This document shows, one piece after another, positions 35,221 to 42,961 of a stretch of 64,000 nt of DNA. Each line of letters begins with the position of its first letter. The stretch's first letter is position 1. Where the stretch lies: contig JAIYCU010000020.1 of the NCBI GenBank assembly GCA_027487835.1, positions 74,970-138,969 on the forward strand, in the 5' to 3' direction. Position numbers and translations under genes: made by a program. The stretch comes from Bacteroidota bacterium (GTDB lineage: Bacteria; Bacteroidota; Bacteroidia; UKL13-3). The notes beneath the pieces are model-generated. The model ran no database searches. It saw nothing but the letters and a program-made list of their open reading frames with translations, and had not been told where the DNA came from.

Positions 35221-36345
35221 ATGAAAAAAATCTTACTTGTTAATTTATTTACTTTGACAATTTTATTACTAGCCAAAACTAGCAGTGCCACAGTGGGAAA
35301 TTTTGAGGAGGGAGATTCGTCAAAGGTTATATTACCTAAATGGAAGTTTGGAGGCTATGTGGATGCATATTATGCTTTCTATTCTGATTCTATTGGTGCT
35401 GGAATTCCTCAGCAGTATGCAGGTGTTTCGCCAACCTCTAATGCCTTTTCATTGAATACCGCCCTATTAACTGGTGAATATGAATCGGATAATGTTAGAG
35501 CAACCTTAGGTTTTATGTATGGCGACTTACCTTTAAATTCATGGATTACTAATTACAATATGGTTCTTGAAGCCAATGCAGGTGTTAAATTATTTAAAAA
35601 TTTTTGGGTAGATGCAGGTTTTTTTCAAAGTCATATTGGAGCTGAATGGGTGCTCCCTAAAGATAACCTTGTTAGTTCTTGGGCAGCGCTTTCTTATGCA
35701 GAGGCTGGTTATCAATCAGGAATATGTTTAAACTATATCCCATCAGAAAAACTAGAATTCAACCTTTATTTTATGAATGGTTATGGAATTTTCGAGGAAA
35801 CAAATGATCAAAAATCTTTGGGTTTATTAGTTAACTACCAGTTAAATGATAATGTAGAACTTGTTTATAATAATTATTATGGAGATGATTCACCTGAAAG
35901 TGACTCACTACCACGTACTAGATTTTATAATAATATTATACTAAATTACTCAAAGGGAAAAAATAAAATTCAAGCTGCAATTGCACATGCTGTGCAAAGC
36001 AATGCTGATATTGAAACAGGCATGAAGGCTGGAAACATGTTTGGTGGATTAATAACCATCAAGCATCAATTAAAGGAAAAACTTGGAATTTACGGTCGTT
36101 GGGATATATATGATGATTCTCAAGGTTTCATGTCAGGTTCATTTTATGATTCTCAAAATAGATTAACGGGTGTAAAGCAATGGGGGGCTACAGCAGGGAT
36201 AGAATTTAAACCCACAGAGTTCTCATTTTTGAGACTTGAAGGAAGAAGGATGCAGTTTGAGGACAATCAAAAAATATTTAAAACCAATAACGAATACACA
36301 AATATTCGGTTGGAACTGATGCTTAATCTTGGTATTTTATTGTAA
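35221..36345 (+). CDS. outer-membrane beta-barrel porin (BBP2/OmpL-like), first copy
   Basis: The 374-residue protein has a signal peptide (MKKILLVNLFTLTILLLAKTSSA), then WKFGGYVDAYYAFYSDS and alternating beta-strand segments with aromatic girdles. WVDAGFFQSHIGAEW is shared in pattern with the second porin (WIDAGVMPSHIGFE). It belongs to the putative beta-barrel porin-2 family. The channel gene begins five bases after its stop, so one message is likely. The stretch looks more AT-rich than the flanking genes. Confidence 0.85.
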   Translation: MKKILLVNLFTLTILLLAKTSSATVGNFEEGDSSKVILPKWKFGGYVDAYYAFYSDSIGAGIPQQYAGVSPTSNAFSLNTALLTGEYESDNVRATLGFMYGDLPLNSWITNYNMVLEANAGVKLFKNFWVDAGFFQSHIGAEWVLPKDNLVSSWAALSYAEAGYQSGICLNYIPSEKLEFNLYFMNGYGIFEETNDQKSLGLLVNYQLNDNVELVYNNYYGDDSPESDSLPRTRFYNNIILNYSKGKNKIQAAIAHAVQSNADIETGMKAGNMFGGLITIKHQLKEKLGIYGRWDIYDDSQGFMSGSFYDSQNRLTGVKQWGATAGIEFKPTEFSFLRLEGRRMQFEDNQKIFKTNNEYTNIRLELMLNLGILL

Positions 36346-36350
36346 AAAGC

Positions 36351-37385
36351 ATGAAACATAAACTTATAACTTTATTAGCACTTTTCTTTTTTTCAGGGAG
36401 TCAACTTAGCGCAGCTACTCCTCCTTCAGATCCTCTTATAAAGGTAAAATATGGTGTTTATATTAAACGAATTTCACCGAATTTTAAAGACCAAACCTTT
36501 ACTGCTGAATTTTTTTGGTGGATGATTTACAAAAATGATACAGCATTAACAGGTGTCTCAGATGAAGAAGTGATGAACTTTGAATATGTAAATGGTATTA
36601 ATAATACACCTGGTACTATAGCAGGGGAAATTTTTGAAAGAAAAGATCTTTCACCTAACGAGCATTATTTCTGGGGTTTTCATCAAGGAGATTTTCATTT
36701 TAATCCTGATTACAGGAAATATCCTTTTGATGTTCAAGCCCTTGAAATAATTATTGAAAATTCAGTTCTAGAAGTCGACCAATTGGTGTTTGAGCCTGAT
36801 ACAGCGTCTTTTATTGCCTCTAAACAAGAAAAACCAAGATGGATGCTTTCGTTGGAAATGTTAAAAAACAAAAACTTGGGTTATAGATTTTTCAAAACTG
36901 ATATTTTCTCAGGTTCTGAATCCTATCAAACTAATTTTGGAGACCCAACCATTCCCCCTGTCACAGACTACGGGAGAATAACCGTTGTAACCTATATCAA
37001 CCGTTCTATCGCACCATTTTTTAGTAAATTGATTTTTCCTATCATCGTAATTCTTTTGCTGGTTTATTTCGTATTCTTCCTTCCTCCAGAAAAGATTGAC
37101 ATAGCTGCTGGACTTACAGTAACATCTTTATTAAGTTCTATAGCATTTCAATCTTCAATATCTGCTGGACTGCCAGAAATAGGTTATGTTATCTTTGTTG
37201 ATAAGCTATTTTTTATATGTTATGGTTTAATAGTAATTTGTATGGGAGAATCTCTTGTTACTTATTTTATGGACCGAACTGGAATACCATCTATGGTGAA
37301 AAAAGCAAAACAAATTGACTTTTATTCTAGAATTGTTTTTCCAATTGTATTTATAGGTTTGGTTTTAATTGTACTTAGAACCTAG
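36351..37385 (+). CDS. pentameric ligand-gated ion channel homologue (Cys-loop superfamily, ELIC/GLIC type)
   Basis: The 344-residue protein has a signal peptide (about residues 1-21), a periplasmic beta-sandwich (about 25-215) with YPFDVQALEIIIE at 123-135, and four membrane helices: M1 about 219-244 (SIAPFFSKLIFPIIVILLLV), M2 about 250-270 (AAGLTVTSLLSSIAFQSSIS), M3 about 280-306 and M4 about 325-343. The [FY]PFDxQ motif, the M1 proline, and the M2-M3 pattern ending in LPEIGYVIFVDKLFF are those of bacterial pLGICs; the loop cysteines are absent, as in other bacterial members. It should form a pentameric channel in the inner membrane gated by a periplasmic ligand, which is unknown. Confidence 0.85.
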   Translation: MKHKLITLLALFFFSGSQLSAATPPSDPLIKVKYGVYIKRISPNFKDQTFTAEFFWWMIYKNDTALTGVSDEEVMNFEYVNGINNTPGTIAGEIFERKDLSPNEHYFWGFHQGDFHFNPDYRKYPFDVQALEIIIENSVLEVDQLVFEPDTASFIASKQEKPRWMLSLEMLKNKNLGYRFFKTDIFSGSESYQTNFGDPTIPPVTDYGRITVVTYINRSIAPFFSKLIFPIIVILLLVYFVFFLPPEKIDIAAGLTVTSLLSSIAFQSSISAGLPEIGYVIFVDKLFFICYGLIVICMGESLVTYFMDRTGIPSMVKKAKQIDFYSRIVFPIVFIGLVLIVLRT

Positions 37386-37415
37386 TTTCAATTCAATATT
37401 TATTTTTTTATTCTA

Positions 37416-38492
37416 TTAAAAGGAAATAGAAAGAGATGTGGTAATAAAATAGTTGTCTTTAACTTGATTATTATCCTTAATAAATATCTGATCCTTACTA
37501 TTTAATCCTCTTCCTTCGATTCTCCACATTACATTTTCTGTTTGTAAATAATCAAAGTTTACTGAATAAGCCAATGTTTTAAATCCATTTGGAGTGCCTG
37601 TTGCTATTATTACGCCTTTTTCATCATCGTAATATTCTCCTCTTGCAGCAAAACGTGTTTTTTCAGTTGGTTTAAATTGAACCATAAAAATAGGTGCAAA
37701 CCATTTATAGTAAGCGCTTGTGTCTTTCTTAATCTGTTGAAAACCCATATCAAAACCTGCAATAATTCCTAACTTTTCTGTAATTTGAAATTGTCCATAA
37801 AAATTATTGAAATAACGCATTTGCTTCAAACTATCTGATTGTTCATTACCTGCATAGGTGCTCCAATTTAAAGTTATTTTTGAATTTGGCTTGTAGTTTA
37901 ATTGTGTGCCTAAACTAGGAGTTTGATTTCCTGAAATTCGCTTAATGCGTTGCCAACCGTTCAAATAGAAGATATTTAAATTCAATTTTTCATTTTTTGA
38001 GATATAACTGACTTTAGCACCAGATTCATAGTAAGGAGAGTTTTCAGCTAAAAGACTTCTAGTTAAATTCCAACAATCCCTGCCAATGGCGCTTTCAAAG
38101 CCAATGTGAGAAGGCATAACCCCTGCATCTATCCAAATATTTTTATTTTTTGAGATTCTAACACCTATATTGGCTTCGTAAATATTTTTCAACAAACCTT
38201 GTTCACCTGCTAAGTTATACTGCGCATAGGTTCCAGCCATTAATGCAAAGTTTCCTCTTACTTTATCTGTATTATAAGTTGCTTTTAACATTCCAAAATT
38301 TAAATTAACCTCATTGTGTCTATTAAAGTTGTAAAAGAATGAAGGGCGTTCGTGGTTAGACGGGTTGTTAAAATCATAACTATAATAAGTTTCCAAATAA
38401 CCTGAATATTTAAGTGGATTTTCTTTTGAAATATCTTGGGCTATTATGTTAAACTTTATTAATAAAAATGTTAGTATTAATATATTTTTCAT
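37416..38492 (-). CDS. outer-membrane beta-barrel porin (BBP2/OmpL-like), second copy
   Basis: The 358-residue protein has a signal peptide (MKNILILTFLLIKFNIIA) and a barrel related to the first porin: YSGYLETYYSYDFN, YEANIGVRISKNKNIWIDAGVMPSHIGFE and NLNIFYLNGWQRIKR line up with segments of that protein. It lies on the opposite strand, tail to tail with the channel gene. The porin-channel-porin arrangement suggests a shared task such as ligand or ion entry, but that is an inference. Confidence 0.85.
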   Translation of the reverse strand: MKNILILTFLLIKFNIIAQDISKENPLKYSGYLETYYSYDFNNPSNHERPSFFYNFNRHNEVNLNFGMLKATYNTDKVRGNFALMAGTYAQYNLAGEQGLLKNIYEANIGVRISKNKNIWIDAGVMPSHIGFESAIGRDCWNLTRSLLAENSPYYESGAKVSYISKNEKLNLNIFYLNGWQRIKRISGNQTPSLGTQLNYKPNSKITLNWSTYAGNEQSDSLKQMRYFNNFYGQFQITEKLGIIAGFDMGFQQIKKDTSAYYKWFAPIFMVQFKPTEKTRFAARGEYYDDEKGVIIATGTPNGFKTLAYSVNFDYLQTENVMWRIEGRGLNSKDQIFIKDNNQVKDNYFITTSLSISF

Positions 38493-38707
38493 ATTTTTTT
38501 GATTTTAGCTCTATTAATTTTTATTGAGTTTTTCTCAATAATAATAAATATGGTAATAAGTTATATCGAAAATTTAGAAATGATTTTTTTTAGAAATGAT
38601 TACTATCTCTGTTTTAGTTGTTTTAATGAGGATAAAAATGCAATTAACCTTTGCATAATTGAATCGAATATTGTTATATATAAAATTTTATTGAATATTG
38701 TTAACCC

Positions 38708-39481
38708 ATGAAAACAAAAGAAGAAATAGTGAATGATTGGCTACCACGTTATACAGGTAGGCCATTAGAAGAGTTTGGTGAGTATATTCTATTAACTAAT
38801 TTTATACAATATGTTGAACTTTTTGCTCAAAAGTATCAGGTAGAAGTTATGGGCAAAGACAAGCCTATGCAAACAGCTACCGCCGAAAACATAACTATCA
38901 TTAATTTTGGAATGGGTAGTGCCATGGCGGCAACATGCATGGATTTATTGAGTGCAGTAAAACCCAAAGCGGCTTTATTTTTAGGTAAATGTGGGGGCTT
39001 GAAAAAGGTAACCAAAGTGGGAGACTTTATTTTACCTATTGCGGCCATAAGAGGGGAGGGAACCAGCAATGATTATATCATGAAAGAGATTCCAGCCTTG
39101 CCTTCATTTAGATTGCAAAAGGCAGTTTCTGCCTCAATTGTAAAGCATGATTTGGATTATTGGACAGGAACAGTTTATACCACCAATAGGCGTGTTTGGG
39201 AGCATGATGAACAGTTTAAAGATTACCTCAGAAAAACCCGTGCCATGGCAATTGACATGGAAACTGCTACTATTTTTATTGTTGGGTTTATCAATGAAAT
39301 ACCCAAAGGCGCCCTGCTTTTAGTGAGTGATAATCCAATGGTTCCGGAAGGGGTAAAAACGTCTAAGAGCGATTCGGCAGTTTCTGCAATGTATGTCCAA
39401 AAACATTTAGAAATTGGAATCGATTCGCTCATCGAACTGCGCGATAGTGGCGAATCTGTAAAGCATTTGAAGTTTGAGTAG
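38708..39481 (+). CDS. amn: AMP nucleosidase
   Basis: The 257-residue protein of the PNP/UDP phosphorylase fold has INFGMGSAMAATCMDLLSAVKPKAALFLGKCGGL, the purine-binding AIDMETATIFIVGF and SDNPMVPEGVKTSKSD. Bacteroidota annotate this short form as AMP nucleosidase, which splits AMP to adenine and ribose 5-phosphate. The N-terminal extension of E. coli Amn is missing. A related nucleoside phosphorylase role cannot be excluded. Confidence 0.85.
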   Translation: MKTKEEIVNDWLPRYTGRPLEEFGEYILLTNFIQYVELFAQKYQVEVMGKDKPMQTATAENITIINFGMGSAMAATCMDLLSAVKPKAALFLGKCGGLKKVTKVGDFILPIAAIRGEGTSNDYIMKEIPALPSFRLQKAVSASIVKHDLDYWTGTVYTTNRRVWEHDEQFKDYLRKTRAMAIDMETATIFIVGFINEIPKGALLLVSDNPMVPEGVKTSKSDSAVSAMYVQKHLEIGIDSLIELRDSGESVKHLKFE

Positions 39482-39544
39482 TACTTAACAATCGATATTT
39501 TTCTGCTTTTCATCGACAATTTCTTTTCCTAGTTTTTCAAAAGC

Positions 39545-39552
39545 TATCTTTG
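39545..39552 (+). promoter_or_regulatory. -7 box of the ABC exporter gene
   Basis: TATCTTTG matches TAnnTTTG, eight bases before the ATG at 39560, which implies a leaderless or nearly leaderless message. No good -33 TTG is seen. Confidence 0.4.
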
Positions 39553-39559
39553 CGTGGAC

Positions 39560-41449
39560 ATGGCAAAAAGTAGTTTTAATAGTAACGGAAACATAAAGTT
39601 GGAATCCGAAAAAGCAAAAATTAATAAAGAAAATTTAAAAGAGGCTTTTGCCTTATTTGCATACCTAAAGCCTTTTAGGGCTAAGTTTATATTGAGTTTA
39701 GTATTTATTGCCTTATCGGCACTTAGCACCATGATTTTCCCATTTCTTCTTGGGAAGATGATTGATGCGGCGGCGCCTGGCGCCGCCGCATCTGTGCCAC
39801 AAGCACCCATTAACCCTTCTGCAATGCTAGGGCTCAACCTAAATACCCTCAATTGGAGTCTAAATACAATCCTTATTCTTATTTTTCTTCAACTCTCGGT
39901 TCAAACCGTATTCTCTTTTATGCGCATCTATTTGCTCACAGAGGTGGGCGAAAAATCTTTGGCTAATATTCGCACCGACCTATACGGAAAACTGCTTTCT
40001 ATGCCCATGAGCTTTTATAGCGAACAAAGGGTGGGGGAGTTGAGTAACCGACTCAGTGCTGATTTATCGCAAATTCAAGATGCAATCTCTTTTACATTGG
40101 CCGAATTCCTAAGAGGAATTTTCACCCTCATCATTGGCCTCAGTTTCATCTTTTGGATCAATACCAAACTTGCTTTTGTGATGTTAGCCGTGGTGCCTTT
40201 AATCGCTGTGGTAGCCGTGGTTTTTGGGATGCGCATTCGTAAAATGTCTCGCAAGGCACAAGATCAATTAGCAGAAAGTGGAACCATAGTGCAAGAAACA
40301 TTTCAAGGCATATCAATTGTAAAAGCATTTACAAGCGAAGCCTACGAAATGAGCAGGTACCGTAAAAGTATTTTTGGGGTGGTAGAAACTGCTATTACAA
40401 ATGCCCGTTATAGAGGTGCCTTTGTGAGCTTCATGATTTTTTCTGTTTTTGGTTCTATCGCATTTGTGATGTGGTATGGCGCTGGGCTTATTAAAAGCGG
40501 TGAAATGAGCGCAGGGGATTTAACCATGTTCGTAATATTTTCTGCCTTTGTGGGCGGCACCTTTGCAGGCTTTGCAGATATGTTTTCGCAATTACAAAAA
40601 ACACTCGGTGCCACCCAACGGGTAAGAGAATTACTAAGAAATGAGGGTGAAGCCGTAGAATTAACTTTTAATGATAAGGCGTTCCAAAGGCCAATTAAGG
40701 GAAGTGTTAGGTTTGAAAATGTTGCCTTCGCCTACCCTGGCAGACCCGATGTAGAAGTATTAAGAAACATTAATTTGAATGCAAATATTGGGGAGCAAAT
40801 AGCCTTGGTTGGGCCAAGTGGAGCAGGTAAAAGTACCATTGCCTCTTTGTTGCTTAATTTCTATCAACCCCTCTCAGGTAATATTTATTATGATGAGATG
40901 AATAGCAAGGAGTTTGAGCTGAGCGAACTTAGAAAACAAATTGCTTTTGTGCCGCAAGATGTTATTTTGTTTGGGGGCAGCATCAAAGAAAATATTGCAT
41001 ATGGCAAACCAAATGCCAGTGAGCAAGAAATTATAAAGGCAGCCGAGCAAGCCAATGCCGCTGGGTTTATTGAGAATTTTCCAGAAGGGTATGAAACCAT
41101 AGTTGGCGAAAGAGGTATCAAATTAAGTGGTGGCCAAAGACAACGAATCGCTATTGCAAGAGCGATTTTAAAAGATCCTGCCATTCTCATTTTAGATGAA
41201 GCTACCAGCTCTCTTGACAGTGAAAGCGAACAATTGGTGCAAGAAGCCCTTGAGAATTTAATGAAAGGCAGAACCAGTTTTGTAATTGCTCATCGCTTAT
41301 CTACCGTTAGAAATGCCAATAAAATTGTGGTAATAGATAAAGGAACTGTTCAAGAACAAGGCACCCATGAGCAACTCATGCAGATGGAAAAAGGACTTTA
41401 CAAGAAATTGGTGGATATGCAATTAGAGTGGAGTACCTTGCAAGTCTGA
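39560..41449 (+). CDS. ABC exporter, fused membrane and ATPase domains (MsbA/LmrA type)
   Basis: The ~629-residue half-transporter has six membrane helices in its first ~340 residues and an ATPase domain with Walker A GPSGAGKST, Q-loop AFVPQDVILFGGSI, signature LSGGQRQRIAIARA and Walker B ILILDEATSSLD. It should work as a homodimer exporting lipids, peptides or drugs. I start it at ATG 39560; the GTG at 39554 lies next to the -7 box. The loop after the first helix contains IDAAAPGAAASVPQAP, encoded in part by a 29-bp GC-rich palindrome (39764-39792), which looks like an in-frame insertion. Confidence 0.9.
   Translation: MAKSSFNSNGNIKLESEKAKINKENLKEAFALFAYLKPFRAKFILSLVFIALSALSTMIFPFLLGKMIDAAAPGAAASVPQAPINPSAMLGLNLNTLNWSLNTILILIFLQLSVQTVFSFMRIYLLTEVGEKSLANIRTDLYGKLLSMPMSFYSEQRVGELSNRLSADLSQIQDAISFTLAEFLRGIFTLIIGLSFIFWINTKLAFVMLAVVPLIAVVAVVFGMRIRKMSRKAQDQLAESGTIVQETFQGISIVKAFTSEAYEMSRYRKSIFGVVETAITNARYRGAFVSFMIFSVFGSIAFVMWYGAGLIKSGEMSAGDLTMFVIFSAFVGGTFAGFADMFSQLQKTLGATQRVRELLRNEGEAVELTFNDKAFQRPIKGSVRFENVAFAYPGRPDVEVLRNINLNANIGEQIALVGPSGAGKSTIASLLLNFYQPLSGNIYYDEMNSKEFELSELRKQIAFVPQDVILFGGSIKENIAYGKPNASEQEIIKAAEQANAAGFIENFPEGYETIVGERGIKLSGGQRQRIAIARAILKDPAILILDEATSSLDSESEQLVQEALENLMKGRTSFVIAHRLSTVRNANKIVVIDKGTVQEQGTHEQLMQMEKGLYKKLVDMQLEWSTLQV
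39764..39792. repeat. 29-bp GC-rich palindrome in the ABC exporter gene
   Basis: Arms of 14 bp (39764-39777 and 39779-39792) around a single T. It codes for the Ala-rich DAAAPGAAAS in the loop after helix 1. The block is far richer in GC than the gene around it. Confidence 0.8.
39898..39907 (+). repeat. GGTTCAAACC word, copy 12 (ABC exporter gene, VQT frame)
   Basis: Exact match followed by G, encoding Val-Gln-Thr in a membrane helix. Confidence 0.9.
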
Positions 41450-41535
41450 TAATTACGTTGGTAATTGTTAGAAAAGTTTTTTCAATTGCTATTTTCGGAT
41501 AAATTTGCCGACTACTCATTTTAAATTAATCTTAC

Positions 41536-42864
41536 ATGTCTGAATTTCAATTGGTGATGCCCAAAATGGGCGAAAGTATTGCAGAAGCAACCATTATACG
41601 CTGGACAAAGAACGAAGGCGACCAGATTGCAGTGGATGAAACTGTGCTAGAAATTGCTACCGATAAGGTAGATTCTGAAGTGCCATCACCAAAAGCAGGT
41701 GTATTGGTTAAGAAGTTATTTAAAGATGGTGATGTTGTTGCCGTAAATGCTCCAATTGCTATTATTGCTCTGTCTGGAACTTCTGCAGCCTCTGCACCAG
41801 CGCCAGTTAGTGCGCCAGCCCCAGTAGTTGAAACTGCTGCAAAAGTGGAAGCTACCATTCAAACAATTAAAGAGACTGTTTCTTCGGTAGGAGGCAATAG
41901 ATTTTACTCTCCCCTAGTTTTAAATATTGCTAGGACAGAAAATATTAGTATGTCAGAACTTGAAACCATTCCTGGCACTGGTGCTGAAGGAAGGGTTACC
42001 AAAAAAGACATTCTAGACCATGTGCAAAATAGAGGAAATGCCCAACCTCAAACTGTTGCTGCTCCAGTTGCTCTACCTCAAACTGTTGCCACCCCAGTTG
42101 AACAACTTCAAACTGTTGCTGCCCCTGCAGCTAAACCAAGCCCTAGTGTTTCTGGTGGCGATGAAATAGTTGAAATGGACAGAATGCGCAAACTTATTGC
42201 AGATCACATGGTAATGAGTAAGCATACAAGTCCACATGTTACTAGCTTTGTAGAGGCTGATGTTACCAATATGGTGCTCTGGAGAGATAAAGCTAAAAAG
42301 GTGTATGAAAAAAGAGAAGGAGAGAAAATTACCTTCACACCAATGTTTATTGAGTGTGTGGTAAAAGCAATTAAAGATTACCCATTGATAAATGTTTCAA
42401 TTGACGGTTATAATATCATCAAAAAGAAAAATATCAATGTGGGTATGGCAGCTGCTTTACCTAGTGGAAACCTTATTGTACCGGTAATTAAAAATGCCGA
42501 TATGATGAACTTAGTGGGCTTAACCAAAATGGTTAATGACTTAGCAAATAGGGCAAGAAATAATAAGTTATCACCAGATGACATTCAGGGCGGAACATTT
42601 ACCGTTACCAATGTTGGTGGTTTTGGAAATGTAATGGGAACACCAATTATCAATCAACCGCAAGTTGCAATTTTAGCAACAGGCGCTATAAAGAAAAAAC
42701 CTGCAGTATTAGAAACACCAATGGGAGATGTAATTGCCATTAGACATATGATGTTTTTAAGCTTAAGTTATGATCACCGCGTAGTAGATGGTTCTTTAGG
42801 CGGCTCTTTCCTTCGCAGAATTGCCGATTATATGGAACAGTGGGATATGAACCGCGAAATTTAA
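41536..42864 (+). CDS. odhB: 2-oxo acid dehydrogenase E2 (dihydrolipoamide acyltransferase)
   Basis: The 442-residue protein has an N-terminal lipoyl domain (lipoylated lysine in EIATDKVDSEVPSP, about residue 43), an Ala/Pro linker, a peripheral subunit-binding domain (VLNIARTENISMSELETIPGTGAEGRVTKKDILDH), a second linker with three 30-bp repeats, and the catalytic domain with SYDHRVVDGSLGGSF. It is E2 of an oxoglutarate or branched-chain dehydrogenase; which one is not fixed by sequence alone. E1 and E3 genes are not in the window. A possible -7 box TAAATTTG lies at 41500-41507. Confidence 0.92.
   Translation: MSEFQLVMPKMGESIAEATIIRWTKNEGDQIAVDETVLEIATDKVDSEVPSPKAGVLVKKLFKDGDVVAVNAPIAIIALSGTSAASAPAPVSAPAPVVETAAKVEATIQTIKETVSSVGGNRFYSPLVLNIARTENISMSELETIPGTGAEGRVTKKDILDHVQNRGNAQPQTVAAPVALPQTVATPVEQLQTVAAPAAKPSPSVSGGDEIVEMDRMRKLIADHMVMSKHTSPHVTSFVEADVTNMVLWRDKAKKVYEKREGEKITFTPMFIECVVKAIKDYPLINVSIDGYNIIKKKNINVGMAAALPSGNLIVPVIKNADMMNLVGLTKMVNDLANRARNNKLSPDDIQGGTFTVTNVGGFGNVMGTPIINQPQVAILATGAIKKKPAVLETPMGDVIAIRHMMFLSLSYDHRVVDGSLGGSFLRRIADYMEQWDMNREI
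42046..42135 (+). repeat. three 30-bp direct repeats in the odhB linker
   Basis: Units at 42046-42075, 42076-42105 and 42106-42135 each begin CCTCAAACTGTTG or nearly so, and encode PQTVAAPVAL, PQTVATPVEQ and LQTVAAPAAK. They lengthen the flexible Ala/Pro hinge before the catalytic domain. Confidence 0.85.
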
Positions 42865-42893
42865 AAGTGTTCAAAAGTTTTTGATAATCCAAG

Positions 42894-42926
42894 GAAGCGC
42901 CGTTGCAGTATTCTGCACGGCGCTTC
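42894..42926 (+). terminator. hairpin between odhB and pyrG
   Basis: Arms GAAGCGCCG (42894-42902) and CGGCGCTTC (42918-42926) with an inner TGCAG/CTGCA stem and one bulged T. Followed by GTATTTTTG, so it ends odhB transcription and merges with the pyrG -7 box. Confidence 0.8.
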
Positions 42927-42935
42927 GTATTTTTG
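42903..42935 (+). promoter_or_regulatory. pyrG promoter overlapping the odhB terminator
   Basis: TTG (42903-42905), 22 bases, TATTTTTG (42928-42935), matching TAnnTTTG. The pyrG ATG is 27 bases downstream. The -33 element lies inside the hairpin. Confidence 0.5.
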
Positions 42936-42961
42936 CTTCCCGTAAGTACTATTACGGACAA

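Noticed and set aside
35221-38492. Porin/channel cluster as a prophage or integrated element
   Set aside because: AT-richness hints at transfer, but no integrase, tRNA target or flanking repeats are seen.
38499-38711. 70-codon frame between the second porin and amn
   Set aside because: AT-rich, hydrophobic by composition, overlaps the amn start, and has no recognisable domain or ribosome site.
42881-42961. N-terminal extension of pyrG
   Set aside because: It would translate the terminator hairpin and promoter; the family start MTPKYIFVTGG fits ATG 42962.
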